From the IMG/VR virus record IMGVR_UViG_3300030099_002696, positions 1 to 42,232 of that record: a DNA stretch of 42,232 bases. One strand, given 5' to 3'. The position numbers and the translations under genes were made by a program. Below the pieces are notes generated by a model that worked only from the letters and a program-made list of their open reading frames with translations, was not told where the DNA came from and did not search any database. This DNA is from a virus. Below are positions 24,077-30,410 of the stretch, one piece after another (within the stretch, counting starts at the first letter, position 1; each line of letters starts with the position of its first letter).

Positions 24077-25311
24077 TAATCAATGTTAATGGTTTTACCC
24101 ATAGGGGCAGTTATTTTTGAGGTATTGCATATCACCCAAAGAAGAGGGACAGTCCAATTACCCCAGTCATTTATCTCGCCGTCAGTCAACATCACTACTG
24201 CGTCTGGCTTGATGTTGTTATCTTTGAGATAGTCAGACACGCATCTAGGATTCGTGCCTCCTCCGCCTATCACTTCTTTAATAGGTGGAGCGTTCTGTAG
24301 TTCATCGCTAGTAAACACACCCCGATGTTCGGCAGTGCCATCCCAGTCAATGACATGTATCTCATCAATGTTAAGCATCTTGGAAATGCCTACCATTTCG
24401 CTTGTTACCTTCTTGAGACGATCTTGATAAAACATAGAACCCGATGCATCTCTGCACTCAACCAGACATTTGATGCTATGTCCTTCTAGCGTAGGCATTA
24501 TGATGTCTTGATATAAGTATCTACGATTGGGTCTGCGCCAAGATGAATGTTCTTTCTTGCGACAAGTAGAGTTGAGAAACTGTCGTAGCTGCATGGGCCA
24601 ATTCACTTGCGGGGCCACTAGCTCCTCCAAACCCAACGCATCTCGTAGCCCTCCTTGACCGGGCCGCGAGTTAGCGTGCAGGTTACTGCGTATGGCTTCA
24701 ACAATATCCCGCTTGAGTTCTTGCTTCTCCTCCTTGGTCAGTTCATCAGCACCGTCCCAGTCATGCTCGTCAAAGCTAGGGCTGTCACCGTCACCAGTGC
24801 CTTCACCTTCGCCTTTACCTTCGCCTTCAGTTTCTTCGCCGGATTCTTCATCCTCTTTCTGCTGCTCAAGTATGTCGTAGAAGATTCGCTTGATCGTCCA
24901 GTCTGCATACTTGGGATCAAGCAAGCCACAGATGTTTCCATCTGCATCCTTCGGCATTTGTACATATTCGCCTTTGGGGTCAGCTAGTATGATGCGGTTG
25001 TTATTCCACTGGTCAGCAGCCATGTTTGCAACAATAGCATTCATCAATCTCAGCGTTTGGTAAGTGGTAAAGTGCATACCCGCTTTGTGCATCCACTCAT
25101 GCACGATCACAAAAGCCGCTGCCTTGTCACCGTTAGCAAAACCAAAGATGAAGTCAGGGTTGTACCAACAGTCCCGTCCATCAGTCATGGCTGTGGGTAT
25201 GTCAGTAGTCAGATAAGACTTGCCATGCATGGCAACACCACGCAACAAGCCAAACGGTTTAGATCGCATAAGCCCGATCTTGATAGCTTTAAACTTACGC
25301 TCGATTTTCAT
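24076..25311 (-). CDS. Metallopeptidase-like plus VWA domain protein, 411 aa
   Basis: The N-terminal domain contains HEWMH (His71-Glu72-x-x-His75) and a further His80, a zincin signature as in VWA-like predicted metallopeptidases (DUF2201 type). Residues 150-190 are a highly acidic, Gly/Glu-rich linker. The C-terminal domain is von Willebrand factor A-like with a complete metal-ion site: DASGS (Asp288, Ser290, Ser292), GGGGTN (Thr353) and LTDGE (Asp377). VWA proteins of this kind pair with MoxR or CobS-type AAA+ ATPases, here coded about 1.6 kb upstream in the same transcript. They are thought to remodel protein complexes or insert metals. N4-like phages also carry an AAA+/VWA pair (gp24/gp25). 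Substrate and peptidase activity are unknown. The start lies within the end of the 145-aa gene. Confidence 0.87.
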   Translation of the reverse strand: MKIERKFKAIKIGLMRSKPFGLLRGVAMHGKSYLTTDIPTAMTDGRDCWYNPDFIFGFANGDKAAAFVIVHEWMHKAGMHFTTYQTLRLMNAIVANMAADQWNNNRIILADPKGEYVQMPKDADGNICGLLDPKYADWTIKRIFYDILEQQKEDEESGEETEGEGKGEGEGTGDGDSPSFDEHDWDGADELTKEEKQELKRDIVEAIRSNLHANSRPGQGGLRDALGLEELVAPQVNWPMQLRQFLNSTCRKKEHSSWRRPNRRYLYQDIIMPTLEGHSIKCLVECRDASGSMFYQDRLKKVTSEMVGISKMLNIDEIHVIDWDGTAEHRGVFTSDELQNAPPIKEVIGGGGTNPRCVSDYLKDNNIKPDAVVMLTDGEINDWGNWTVPLLWVICNTSKITAPMGKTINID

Positions 25312-25732
25312 TGGTATCTTTCTCCCAATTTTTCTTACAGTATATTTTGCCGCCGTAGTACAAATACCCCCTTGCTCCTTTCAAACTTCTCTCTTTGAGA
25401 TTTTTGGGGACAAGTATTCGTTTAGCTCCGTCAGCTAGAGAACAGTAAACTTCGTGGTCACAGGTTCTGTCCACGCCCAACTCGTTTACTATGTGGTTGA
25501 TTAACAGGTTGTATCTATCTAAGTAGGGGTAGATAGAGTTACCTTTAGCGTTGACCGCAAAGAAGTTACTTATCCGATGCCAACCATTTCTCTTGGCACG
25601 TTGCATTAGCTTCCACGGGTCTAACCTTTTGCCATACACATCAATAGGACGCATGTTGTGCATGTCAAAACCGTCAAAACCAACAGCCAAACCCTGACCA
25701 TTGGTTCGAGCTTTTACTCGCGTATCACTCAT
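25295..25732 (-). CDS. Hypothetical accessory-module protein, 145 aa
   Basis: The preferred start is ATG 25732, six bases after AGGAGG. Longer in-frame starts up to 25771 run into the preceding gene. The protein is basic, with many Tyr and Arg residues (AVGFDGFDMHNMRPIDVYGK, then KLMQRAKRNGWHRISNFF) and a C-terminal GYLYYGGKIYCKKNWEK. No domain is recognised and no membrane segment is seen. It ends 17 bases inside the VWA gene, so the two are probably co-translated, which suggests a partner role. Confidence 0.75.
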   Translation of the reverse strand: MSDTRVKARTNGQGLAVGFDGFDMHNMRPIDVYGKRLDPWKLMQRAKRNGWHRISNFFAVNAKGNSIYPYLDRYNLLINHIVNELGVDRTCDHEVYCSLADGAKRILVPKNLKERSLKGARGYLYYGGKIYCKKNWEKDTNENRA

Positions 25733-25745
25733 CTGCATCCTCCTG

Positions 25746-26003
25746 TTAATGTATAGAGTCTCGATCGCCAATAGTCCCTTTACTTTCAGCGCAACAAATA
25801 CTCACTAGTTTCATAAAGGTCTCTTCTTCCCATTCTCCCTCCTCAAAGGCTATGTCCGCCGCTTTAGATATGAGCATGGCAATCAAAGCTAAGGTTGGAG
25901 TTCCGTCTAATGTGGATATGAATTCAGCCATCTTCACATCAAACTTTTTCCACTCTTCAGCCATTCTTTCACTTATGTGATCTATTATTTCCTCTTCAGT
26001 CAT
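25746..26003 (-). CDS. Hypothetical small acidic protein, 85 aa
   Basis: It is largely helical and acidic (MTEEEIIDHISERMAEEW, later EEGEWEEETFMKLVSICC), with one hydrophobic helix (TPTLALIAMLISKAADIAF) that is too polar around it to be a sure membrane span. It starts inside the end of the preceding 48-aa gene. A GGAGGAAAAC ribosome site there also codes the tail of that gene. The function is unknown. It resembles no family I can name. Confidence 0.7.
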   Translation of the reverse strand: MTEEEIIDHISERMAEEWKKFDVKMAEFISTLDGTPTLALIAMLISKAADIAFEEGEWEEETFMKLVSICCAESKGTIGDRDSIH

Positions 26004-26142
26004 TCTCGTTTTCCTCCGGTCTGGTTAAGTTAACTAACTGCCAAGCAAGTTCATGCAAAGCCGCTTTATCATCTCTCGAAAATTCAAGTTCAATTAGATT
26101 AATCACTTCTAGTATTTTCTGGTGGTTCGTCATCATAGTCAT
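25996..26142 (-). CDS. Hypothetical small protein, 48 aa
   Basis: The preferred start is ATG 26142, seven bases after GAGGAG. An upstream extension of this frame overlaps another gene and looks non-coding. The peptide is helical (HQKILEVINLIELEFSRDD) and ends in an acidic EENEND tail encoded by the ribosome site of the next gene. It overlaps the 56-aa gene by 44 bases and the 85-aa gene by 8. The function is unknown. Confidence 0.6.
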   Translation of the reverse strand: MTMMTNHQKILEVINLIELEFSRDDKAALHELAWQLVNLTRPEENEND

Positions 26143-26269
26143 TTTCATTCTCCTCACGCAAAATATTAGCTTCCTTTTCGTACCTTTCTTTAAGAATAGG
26201 TGCAATTTCGTCGAACAAACTTTGCAAGTCTTCCGTTGTCCACTCGTTGTAGTCGAAATCACTCATCAT
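26099..26269 (-). CDS. Hypothetical small acidic protein, 56 aa
   Basis: The frame follows one of three identical 19-bp initiation cassettes (GGAGAACG then ATGATGAGTGA on the minus strand). It is strongly acidic, with Trp and Leu near the N-terminus (DYNEWTTEDLQSLFDEIAPI) and an Asp/Glu/Asn-rich tail. Either of two adjacent ATGs (26269 or 26266) could start it, and the second is better spaced. An acidic DNA-mimic role is conceivable but unsupported. Confidence 0.62.
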   Translation of the reverse strand: MMSDFDYNEWTTEDLQSLFDEIAPILKERYEKEANILREENENDYDDEPPENTRSD

Positions 26270-26277
26270 CGTTCTCC
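26259..26277 (-). repeat. 19-bp initiation cassette, copy 3
   Basis: Identical to the copies at 26739 and 26929. On the minus strand it holds GGAGAACG, two ATG codons and AGTGA. Here it both ends the 69-aa gene (tail QENDDE) and starts the 56-aa gene. Confidence 0.9.
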
Positions 26278-26468
26278 TGTATATCTTTTAGAATTTCTCG
26301 CCGTAGTCTCTTGCGATCTTCGGGCGAACACTTTGTAGCTATGCGAATATCACTTAGCTTTAGTTTGTAACTGGAGGGTTGCCAGTACAGTGCGGCGGGA
26401 GGATCAGTGACAAGCATGTACTGCCACTGCTCCCCGTCGATGTCTACGTAGAAAGATTCACCTGTCAT
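26259..26468 (-). CDS. Hypothetical small protein, 69 aa
   Basis: The N-terminal half looks like a small beta sheet (SFYVDIDGEQWQYMLVTD, then ALYWQPSSYKLKL). The C-terminal half is a charged helix with SPEDRKRLRREILKD and an acidic QENDDE tail. The start overlaps the stop of the AT-hook gene (ATGA). The function is unknown. Overlaps at both ends and a normal amino-acid mix support coding. Confidence 0.7.
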   Translation of the reverse strand: MTGESFYVDIDGEQWQYMLVTDPPAALYWQPSSYKLKLSDIRIATKCSPEDRKRLRREILKDIQENDDE

Positions 26469-26749
26469 CTGCCTTTCCCCTTAAACGTAGATGCTTTCAG
26501 TATTGAACCGTCAGGATCATGCTCCGCTATCCAGTCTTTGATTATCATTTGGACTACTTGAGTAGTTGTTAGTTGTATCCCTACTTCCTGAGATTTAATA
26601 GCAACGCAATCCCATATAAGTTCTGCTACAGATCGGGGTAGGGTTATAGCTTTGTATGCTACCCTCCTGTCTTTCACTGCCGCTTTTCGTTCTTCGTTAG
26701 TTTCGTACTTTCTAGGTCTGCCTCTTCCTCTTTTTACTTCACTCATCAT
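26465..26749 (-). CDS. Small AT-hook/ribbon-helix-helix-like DNA-binding protein, about 94 aa
   Basis: The preferred start is the double ATG at 26749/26746 inside the 19-bp cassette, because the longer frame back to 26776 lies within the upstream gene. The N-terminus contains KRGRGRPRKYE, a classic AT-hook that binds the minor groove of A/T-rich DNA. Residues 30-75 (YKAITLPRSVAELIWDCVAI, then TTTQVVQMIIKDW) resemble a ribbon-helix-helix dimer. It may regulate this module or bind the A/T-rich repeat region at 29.8-30.1 kb, which is inference. The C-terminus is basic (KASTFKGKGR). It is coupled to the 69-aa gene by an ATGA overlap. Confidence 0.7.
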   Translation of the reverse strand: MMSEVKRGRGRPRKYETNEERKAAVKDRRVAYKAITLPRSVAELIWDCVAIKSQEVGIQLTTTQVVQMIIKDWIAEHDPDGSILKASTFKGKGR

Positions 26750-26757
26750 CGTTCTCC
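26739..26757 (-). repeat. 19-bp initiation cassette, copy 2
   Basis: Same 19 bases as at 26259 and 26929. It encodes the EENDDE tail of the 66-aa gene while giving the ribosome site and start codons of the AT-hook gene. Confidence 0.9.
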
Positions 26758-26939
26758 TCGATTTTGGTAAAAACAATAAACAAATCCACCCCTCGCTCTT
26801 CTGCTATTTCATCATCCTGTTCGCAGTCTATCCCCATCTCACGTAACACTTCCGCCATCGTCGAAAACATCTCGTCATGGCTTGCGTCACTTTCAACCAC
26901 ACTGCACCAATACTTCGGTAATTCTTGTTCACTCATCAT
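26739..26939 (-). CDS. Hypothetical small acidic protein, 66 aa
   Basis: It starts at ATG 26939 or 26936 within the first 19-bp cassette, 10 bp past the AAA+ gene. The sequence is acidic and helical (ASHDEMFSTMAEVLREMG, then GVDLFIVFTK), with two Cys residues that do not form a clear metal motif. The tail is EENDDE. The function is unknown. It is the first of a run of small overlapping genes between the AAA+ and VWA genes. Confidence 0.7.
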   Translation of the reverse strand: MMSEQELPKYWCSVVESDASHDEMFSTMAEVLREMGIDCEQDDEIAEERGVDLFIVFTKIEENDDE

Positions 26940-26947
26940 CGTTCTCC
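26929..26947 (-). repeat. 19-bp initiation cassette, copy 1
   Basis: Same 19 bases as at 26739 and 26259. Here it lies after the AAA+ stop codon and is used only as ribosome site and start of the 66-aa gene. Confidence 0.9.
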
Positions 26948-26948
26948 T

Positions 26949-28013
26949 TTACAGTAAGTCTTCGTTGTCAGCGGCCCACAGTGCGAACGCGCGGTTATGG
27001 TGAGCAATCTCTTTCTTGGTGTTGTGTCGAGCCAACGTCACGTTAAACACCACCTGCCACTCTTCTTCCATCCTAACCAGATACTTCAGGATATTAGTAA
27101 GAGTGTCTGTCTCCACATGCTCTAGCAGTCCGAACGTAAGAACTGCCCGCGCGCCCGGCTGTTCAGGAATGTCAGCACTCATAGGAGATTCTAGGATGGA
27201 CTTAACAGACGGCAATGACTCTTGGTACCGGATGAAAGACACAATGCTATTGCCGAACGCGCTACCCGCTGTACCTACCAACGCAGCGAGAAGAGCACCT
27301 TCGTCATACTTATCACGGTTCTTGATAATCCTACTGGCGATCTCCAGTGTGCGAGGAGACACCACGTTATCGTCTGGATTGGAGGGATGGAATATGTATT
27401 CGTTCTTTACTCCATCCAAGTAGGAGGCCATGCACTGTCTGTATCTGTCCACCCACGCCATGACAATCGGGTCAATGTCATTGTTGAAAGCCCATGCAAG
27501 CCAATCGTCTGCGGTAGGCTTCATAACAATCAACTCAACGACACGTTGTCTGGTATGTTGGGCCAGACCATCACCCACGCCATCAGTATCCAGATTGCCA
27601 GTCAGATAAATAATGGTGCCATCAGGTGTCGGTATATCACCGAGTCTAGGGTTAAATACTTCTAACGCAGGGTGAAGCATATTCTTCACTGCGTCTGCGC
27701 CTTTAGTAAACTCGTCAAAGCACATAACCACAGGCTGTCCGGTGTGGATACCGAACCTAGCATTGGGGTAGTAGCGAGTTACCTTAGTCTCATGGTCAAT
27801 GACGGGCATACACACATCGCCCAGATCCATGTTAGGAATATCTAGCATGGATAGCGGATAGCCCACCACCCTTGCTATTTCCATTGCAATGCTAGACTTA
27901 CCAACGCCCGGCTCACCACGTAGCATGAAGCGCACGTTGGGGTTGTTGACGATAAGCTGTACAGCTTGCTTGAGTGTTACGGTTAAGATTTCATTTATTT
28001 CAGTTGCATTCAT
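26949..28013 (-). CDS. MoxR/CobS-like AAA+ ATPase, 354 aa
   Basis: The Walker A motif is GEPGVGKS (residues 33-40), Walker B is VVMCFDEFTKG (Asp100-Glu101) and the sensor-1 Asn140 is in YLTGN. Arg155/Arg157 in HTRQR are likely arginine fingers. The order and the GDVCMPVID and NPRLGDIPTPDG segments fit the MoxR/CobS branch, which works as a hexameric ring that remodels or loads partner proteins, usually with a VWA protein. The VWA-metallopeptidase gene lies downstream in the same transcript. In other phages such pairs are often labelled CobS/CobT-like although no cobalamin step is implied. It starts with GGAGAACC six bases before ATG. Its substrate is unknown. Confidence 0.92.
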   Translation of the reverse strand: MNATEINEILTVTLKQAVQLIVNNPNVRFMLRGEPGVGKSSIAMEIARVVGYPLSMLDIPNMDLGDVCMPVIDHETKVTRYYPNARFGIHTGQPVVMCFDEFTKGADAVKNMLHPALEVFNPRLGDIPTPDGTIIYLTGNLDTDGVGDGLAQHTRQRVVELIVMKPTADDWLAWAFNNDIDPIVMAWVDRYRQCMASYLDGVKNEYIFHPSNPDDNVVSPRTLEIASRIIKNRDKYDEGALLAALVGTAGSAFGNSIVSFIRYQESLPSVKSILESPMSADIPEQPGARAVLTFGLLEHVETDTLTNILKYLVRMEEEWQVVFNVTLARHNTKKEIAHHNRAFALWAADNEDLL

Positions 28014-28040
28014 TGTATAGGTTCTCCGAATAAAAATTAA

Positions 28041-28232
28041 TTAAAGGGTTGATAGAAAACAATCAAAGACCTCCGGCTTTGCAGTTACGTGTAGCTTTTG
28101 TTCATCCATAGTCACAACCGCTACTTTGTTATTGTGAACGTGGGACACATAATATCGTCGCCCACCCCTATCTCTTACTACTTCGCCAGTAAGCACTGGC
28201 TGTTGTGTTTTTGCTCGAACTAATTTTTTCAT
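28041..28232 (-). CDS. Hypothetical small basic protein, 63 aa
   Basis: The preferred start is ATG 28232, which overlaps the stop of the 305-aa gene in an ATGA junction. The frame could extend 7 codons further. The sequence is basic and beta-like (TGEVVRDRGGRRYYVSHV, then NKVAVVTMDEQKLHV), perhaps a small SH3-like barrel. No known motif is present. It precedes the AAA+ gene by 27 bp. Confidence 0.68.
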   Translation of the reverse strand: MKKLVRAKTQQPVLTGEVVRDRGGRRYYVSHVHNNKVAVVTMDEQKLHVTAKPEVFDCFLSTL

Positions 28233-29146
28233 AACCTCATGCCCCCTTCGCATTTCACAAACATGTCGTTGTTGTTATAGCAAAGTGTCCTTACTTCCCG
28301 CAGTTCAAAAATCTCCTTTGCATGGACTGCTTTAACTACATCAGTTATGTAAGCCGACACATCTTTAGGGCGAATCTGATAAGAACCCCATCCACTCAAA
28401 CGCCCATGTTCATCGCGCTGTTCCACGCACTTCCTTAGTATGTATGCACTGGCTTTGGGCCATAACTCTTCGTCTAACATGCACTTCCACAAATCTCTTG
28501 CTCTAACATTATTCAGTGCAGCTATTCCTTCTAGTTCATTTCCCGCTGTTGAAGACCCTATGTAGTCTTCTGCATTCGCCATCTTTGCCATTGCCCTAGT
28601 ATATTTAGTGAACGTAGCTACCAGCTCTTTCTTCTCGTTCAGCACTTTGCGCTTGGCATAGTAGCCGTACATCTTGGGACGCTCGATAAGATGCCACTCA
28701 GCACCGCCTTTCCATTTGCGTAGTCTGAGTTGTATGCCATCCGTTATAGTGATCCAGTCTTTAGTGGCTCTATCGAATATAAGCGCATCACAGTAGCCAT
28801 GTGCTCTAAACACCAAGTTATCGGGTGGCATATAGCGACCAGTTCCACGCCTGAGTATGAGATCAACAACGGTCATAGCCAACTTCATCCAGCCACCACG
28901 CTCCGGTGTCACGGAGACATATTCATCTGAGCCTTGCTTTATAAACTCAAGCACAGTATCACCGTAGACTTTTATGCTTACCGTGTCCTTGCCGTTGTAA
29001 CATATGGATATTTCTTTGTGCTTCCTACCTGTACCCCCTGTTATGAAAGGGCGTATGCTTTTGCCCCTCAGGGGTTTGATAGATTCATAGTGTTTTAGTG
29101 CTTCTTTGAACGTGGTTAGTTTTGGTACATAGTCTAAATATGACAT
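28229..29146 (-). CDS. Hypothetical accessory-module protein, 305 aa
   Basis: No domain is recognised. It is basic with many Tyr and Trp residues. The N-terminal part looks beta-rich (KEISICYNGKDTVSIKVYG), the middle has KWKGGAEWHLIERPKMYGYY, and the C-terminal half is helical, including LWKCMLDEELWPKASAYILR. It follows a palindrome copy and AGGAGAACC directly, the same arrangement as the 286-aa gene. It lies upstream of the AAA+ gene in the same direction. It may be a module-specific factor or nucleic-acid-binding protein, but this is not supported by any motif. Confidence 0.8.
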   Translation of the reverse strand: MSYLDYVPKLTTFKEALKHYESIKPLRGKSIRPFITGGTGRKHKEISICYNGKDTVSIKVYGDTVLEFIKQGSDEYVSVTPERGGWMKLAMTVVDLILRRGTGRYMPPDNLVFRAHGYCDALIFDRATKDWITITDGIQLRLRKWKGGAEWHLIERPKMYGYYAKRKVLNEKKELVATFTKYTRAMAKMANAEDYIGSSTAGNELEGIAALNNVRARDLWKCMLDEELWPKASAYILRKCVEQRDEHGRLSGWGSYQIRPKDVSAYITDVVKAVHAKEIFELREVRTLCYNNNDMFVKCEGGMRL

Positions 29147-29157
29147 TTGGTTCTCCT

Positions 29158-29177
29158 ATGTAGTTTTCACTACATGC
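29158..29177. repeat. Dispersed palindrome, copy 3
   Basis: ATGTAGT and ACTACAT around TTTC (plus strand), with a trailing GC. It contains the stop codon of the upstream 45-aa gene and ends at the AGGAGAACC ribosome site of the 305-aa gene. Confidence 0.88.
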
Positions 29178-29307
29178 TAGTTGATGGTTTGTCAGAAGTA
29201 TCTGACTCTTGATCCTGCTCTTGCTCCTGCTCTCGCAGCCACTTGCGTAGCACTTCGATGTCGTACTCCGCTAACAGGTCTGCGAGTGTTACTTCTTCGT
29301 CTGACAT
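29170..29307 (-). CDS. Hypothetical small acidic protein, 45 aa
   Basis: The preferred start is ATG 29307, six bases after GGAGGG and directly after the stop of the membrane protein gene. A longer frame to 29439 only shadows that gene. The peptide is acidic and helical (ADLLAEYDIEVLRKWLREQ), followed by a Gln/Glu repeat (EQEQEQDQE) and a Ser/Thr tail. Its stop lies inside a palindrome copy. The function is unknown. Confidence 0.62.
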   Translation of the reverse strand: MSDEEVTLADLLAEYDIEVLRKWLREQEQEQDQESDTSDKPSTSM

Positions 29308-29309
29308 AG

Positions 29310-29549
29310 CTATCCCTCCAGTATCAGCATCAGGCTTGCCAGTGCCCATACAAAGAGCACTGAGGCTACTACCGTAGTGGTAAGACCAAAGATCTGCAAC
29401 GGGCGAACCCATACAGGCAGCTTGGGTTCTTCTGCCCACTTGAGTTTGTTGTTGGGATCATGGATATTCAGATTGCTGAAGTCATCATAGTGTGGCTTTT
29501 TGTATACTTCGCCTACTGTCCAGTTGTTCTTTTTCATTGTCGTTCTCAT
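29310..29549 (-). CDS. Small single-span membrane protein, 79 aa
   Basis: Residues 1-48 are polar and charged, and residues about 51-77 form one long hydrophobic segment (IFGLTTTVVASVLFVWAL and onward), a C-terminal membrane anchor. It has no signal-peptide cleavage site and no lysis signature. With its charged N-terminus it could anchor a module partner at the inner membrane or be a holin-like protein, but neither is shown. Two in-frame starts, each preceded by the same GAGAACGACAAT, arise from a 12-bp tandem duplication. It follows the zinc-ribbon gene closely. Confidence 0.72.
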   Translation of the reverse strand: MRTTMKKNNWTVGEVYKKPHYDDFSNLNIHDPNNKLKWAEEPKLPVWVRPLQIFGLTTTVVASVLFVWALASLMLILEG

Positions 29550-29559
29550 TGTCGTTCTC
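29536..29559 (-). repeat. 12-bp tandem duplication of initiation site
   Basis: GAGAACGACAAT occurs twice in a row on the minus strand, giving two ribosome site/ATG pairs in the same frame four codons apart at the start of the membrane protein gene. Confidence 0.9.
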
Positions 29560-29560
29560 C

Positions 29561-29752
29561 TTATGTGGTTCGCTTTGGGTTTAGTTGCTTTAGCTCTTCG
29601 GTTGAAAGAACCATGTAGTTGCTCTTGTTTAGTGGTGCTATAGTATGTCGTACTTTTCCTGCCTCTTGTTCACCACACAACATACAAGTTGTCTTACCTA
29701 GCTTTGCCCTTGCGGGTGAGAATGGTTTGTTACATTTACTGCATACAGCCAT
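29561..29752 (-). CDS. Small zinc-ribbon protein, 63 aa
   Basis: CSKC at residues 4-7 and CMLC at 23-26 form a treble-clef or zinc-ribbon finger with basic residues between (PARAKLGK). The C-terminal half is polar and ends NPKRTT. Similar short zinc proteins in phages may bind nucleic acid or RNA polymerase. It starts with AGGAGAAC seven bases before ATG. It is the first gene after the repeat-rich region at 29.76-30.12 kb and its stop overlaps the ribosome site of the membrane protein gene. Confidence 0.75.
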   Translation of the reverse strand: MAVCSKCNKPFSPARAKLGKTTCMLCGEQEAGKVRHTIAPLNKSNYMVLSTEELKQLNPKRTT

Positions 29753-29759
29753 GATGTTC

Positions 29760-30115
29760 TCCTTTGTTACATTGGTTGATGGTTAGGGTGTTACATTGTT
29801 ATGGAAATGCGGTGCGATGTTACGCAGTGTATAACAATACAAGCCGCTTGAAAGTATTGATGAACACTGGTCTGTAGTAATGTTATATTTGTATTGTTAT
29901 ATTGTTATGGAAAAAACAGAAAAACAGACACACACTTCATTTGCTTTTTTCACTTGCCGAGAGGGGTAAGAGAGGGGTAAGAAAATATTGTGTGTTCTTT
30001 TTTTGCATAACATTACACAAAAGCCTTTCTTTGCTATATACAACAAGACTTTAGGGCGTAACATTAAACATAACATTAAGAGTTTTGCATAACATTGCAT
30101 GGCGCATTACCTCCA
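29760..30115. repeat. A/T-rich region with oppositely oriented TAACATT/AATGTTA repeats
   Basis: This gene-free stretch is packed with a short motif. On the plus strand TGTTAC, TTGTTAT and AATGTTAT forms cluster at about 29765-29910, and TAACATT forms cluster at about 30005-30095, including TTGCATAACATT twice. The two halves are roughly mirror images around 29,950. Such an array suggests a replication origin with iteron-like sites or a multi-site operator. Nothing else that is coding is convincing here. Confidence 0.6.
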
Positions 30116-30120
30116 TAACT

Positions 30121-30141
30121 ATCATCAGCCTTGCTGATGAT
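30121..30141. repeat. Perfect 9-bp inverted repeat
   Basis: ATCATCAGC and GCTGATGAT are separated by 3 bases and lie 7 bp from palindrome copy 4. There is no T-run on either side, so it is not a typical terminator. An operator or a tight hairpin is possible. Confidence 0.75.
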
Positions 30142-30148
30142 CTAGGTA

Positions 30149-30170
30149 GCATGTAGTTTTCACTACATGC
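30149..30170. repeat. Dispersed 22-bp palindrome, copy 4
   Basis: A full-length copy with arms GCATGTAGT/ACTACATGC around TTTC on the plus strand. It lies between the terminator of the 45-aa basic gene and the A/T-rich repeat region, not next to a start codon. Confidence 0.9.
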
Positions 30171-30221
30171 GCTCTACCTTGGGTCAAAATAGGCGAAAAT
30201 CGGCCATTTTTTTCAGGCCCA

Positions 30222-30252
30222 AAAAAATCGCCCCGCCAAAAATGACGGGGCA
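30222..30252 (-). terminator. Rho-independent terminator
   Basis: On the minus strand an 8-bp stem (CCCCGTCA/TGGCGGGG with one G-T pair) and a 4-T loop are followed by CGATTTTTTT. It lies about 20 bp past the stop of the 45-aa basic gene and closes the first leftward transcription unit. Confidence 0.85.
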
Positions 30253-30272
30253 ATCTGTGACATACGGCGCGC

Positions 30273-30410
30273 TTATGGATTGTTTAGTAGGTATAACGCT
30301 TCTCGCTTTGCGCGACGCGCTTGTTTGCGCGCTTTGCGTTTGGCGATGTCTTCTTTTAAGCGACTACGTTCCAAGCATACCGGAGGCTTGATCTTAGTAT
30401 ATCCATTCAT
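30273..30410 (-). CDS. Small very basic protein, 45 aa
   Basis: The frame starts at ATG 30410, overlapping the stop of the 254-aa gene in a TAATG junction, with GGGAG upstream. The peptide is dominated by Arg, Lys and Ala (AKRKARKQARRAKRE), so it probably binds nucleic acid. A strong terminator follows its stop. Its shortness limits certainty, but coupling, ribosome site and terminator agree. Confidence 0.65.
   Translation of the reverse strand: MNGYTKIKPPVCLERSRLKEDIAKRKARKQARRAKREALYLLNNP

Noticed and set aside
26949-28013. Cobalamin biosynthesis (CobS) enzyme
   Set aside because: The AAA+ core resembles CobS/MoxR, but no CobN or other cobalamin gene is present. The VWA partner carries an HExxH domain, so a chelatase role is not supported.
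29308-29439. N-terminal extension of the 45-aa gene
   Set aside because: It only reads the membrane protein gene in another frame. A good GGAGGG site precedes the inner ATG at 29307.
29897-30100. A 67-aa minus-strand gene
   Set aside because: It has a passable ribosome site, but the peptide is Cys/Leu-rich with odd composition and simply translates the TAACATT repeat region.
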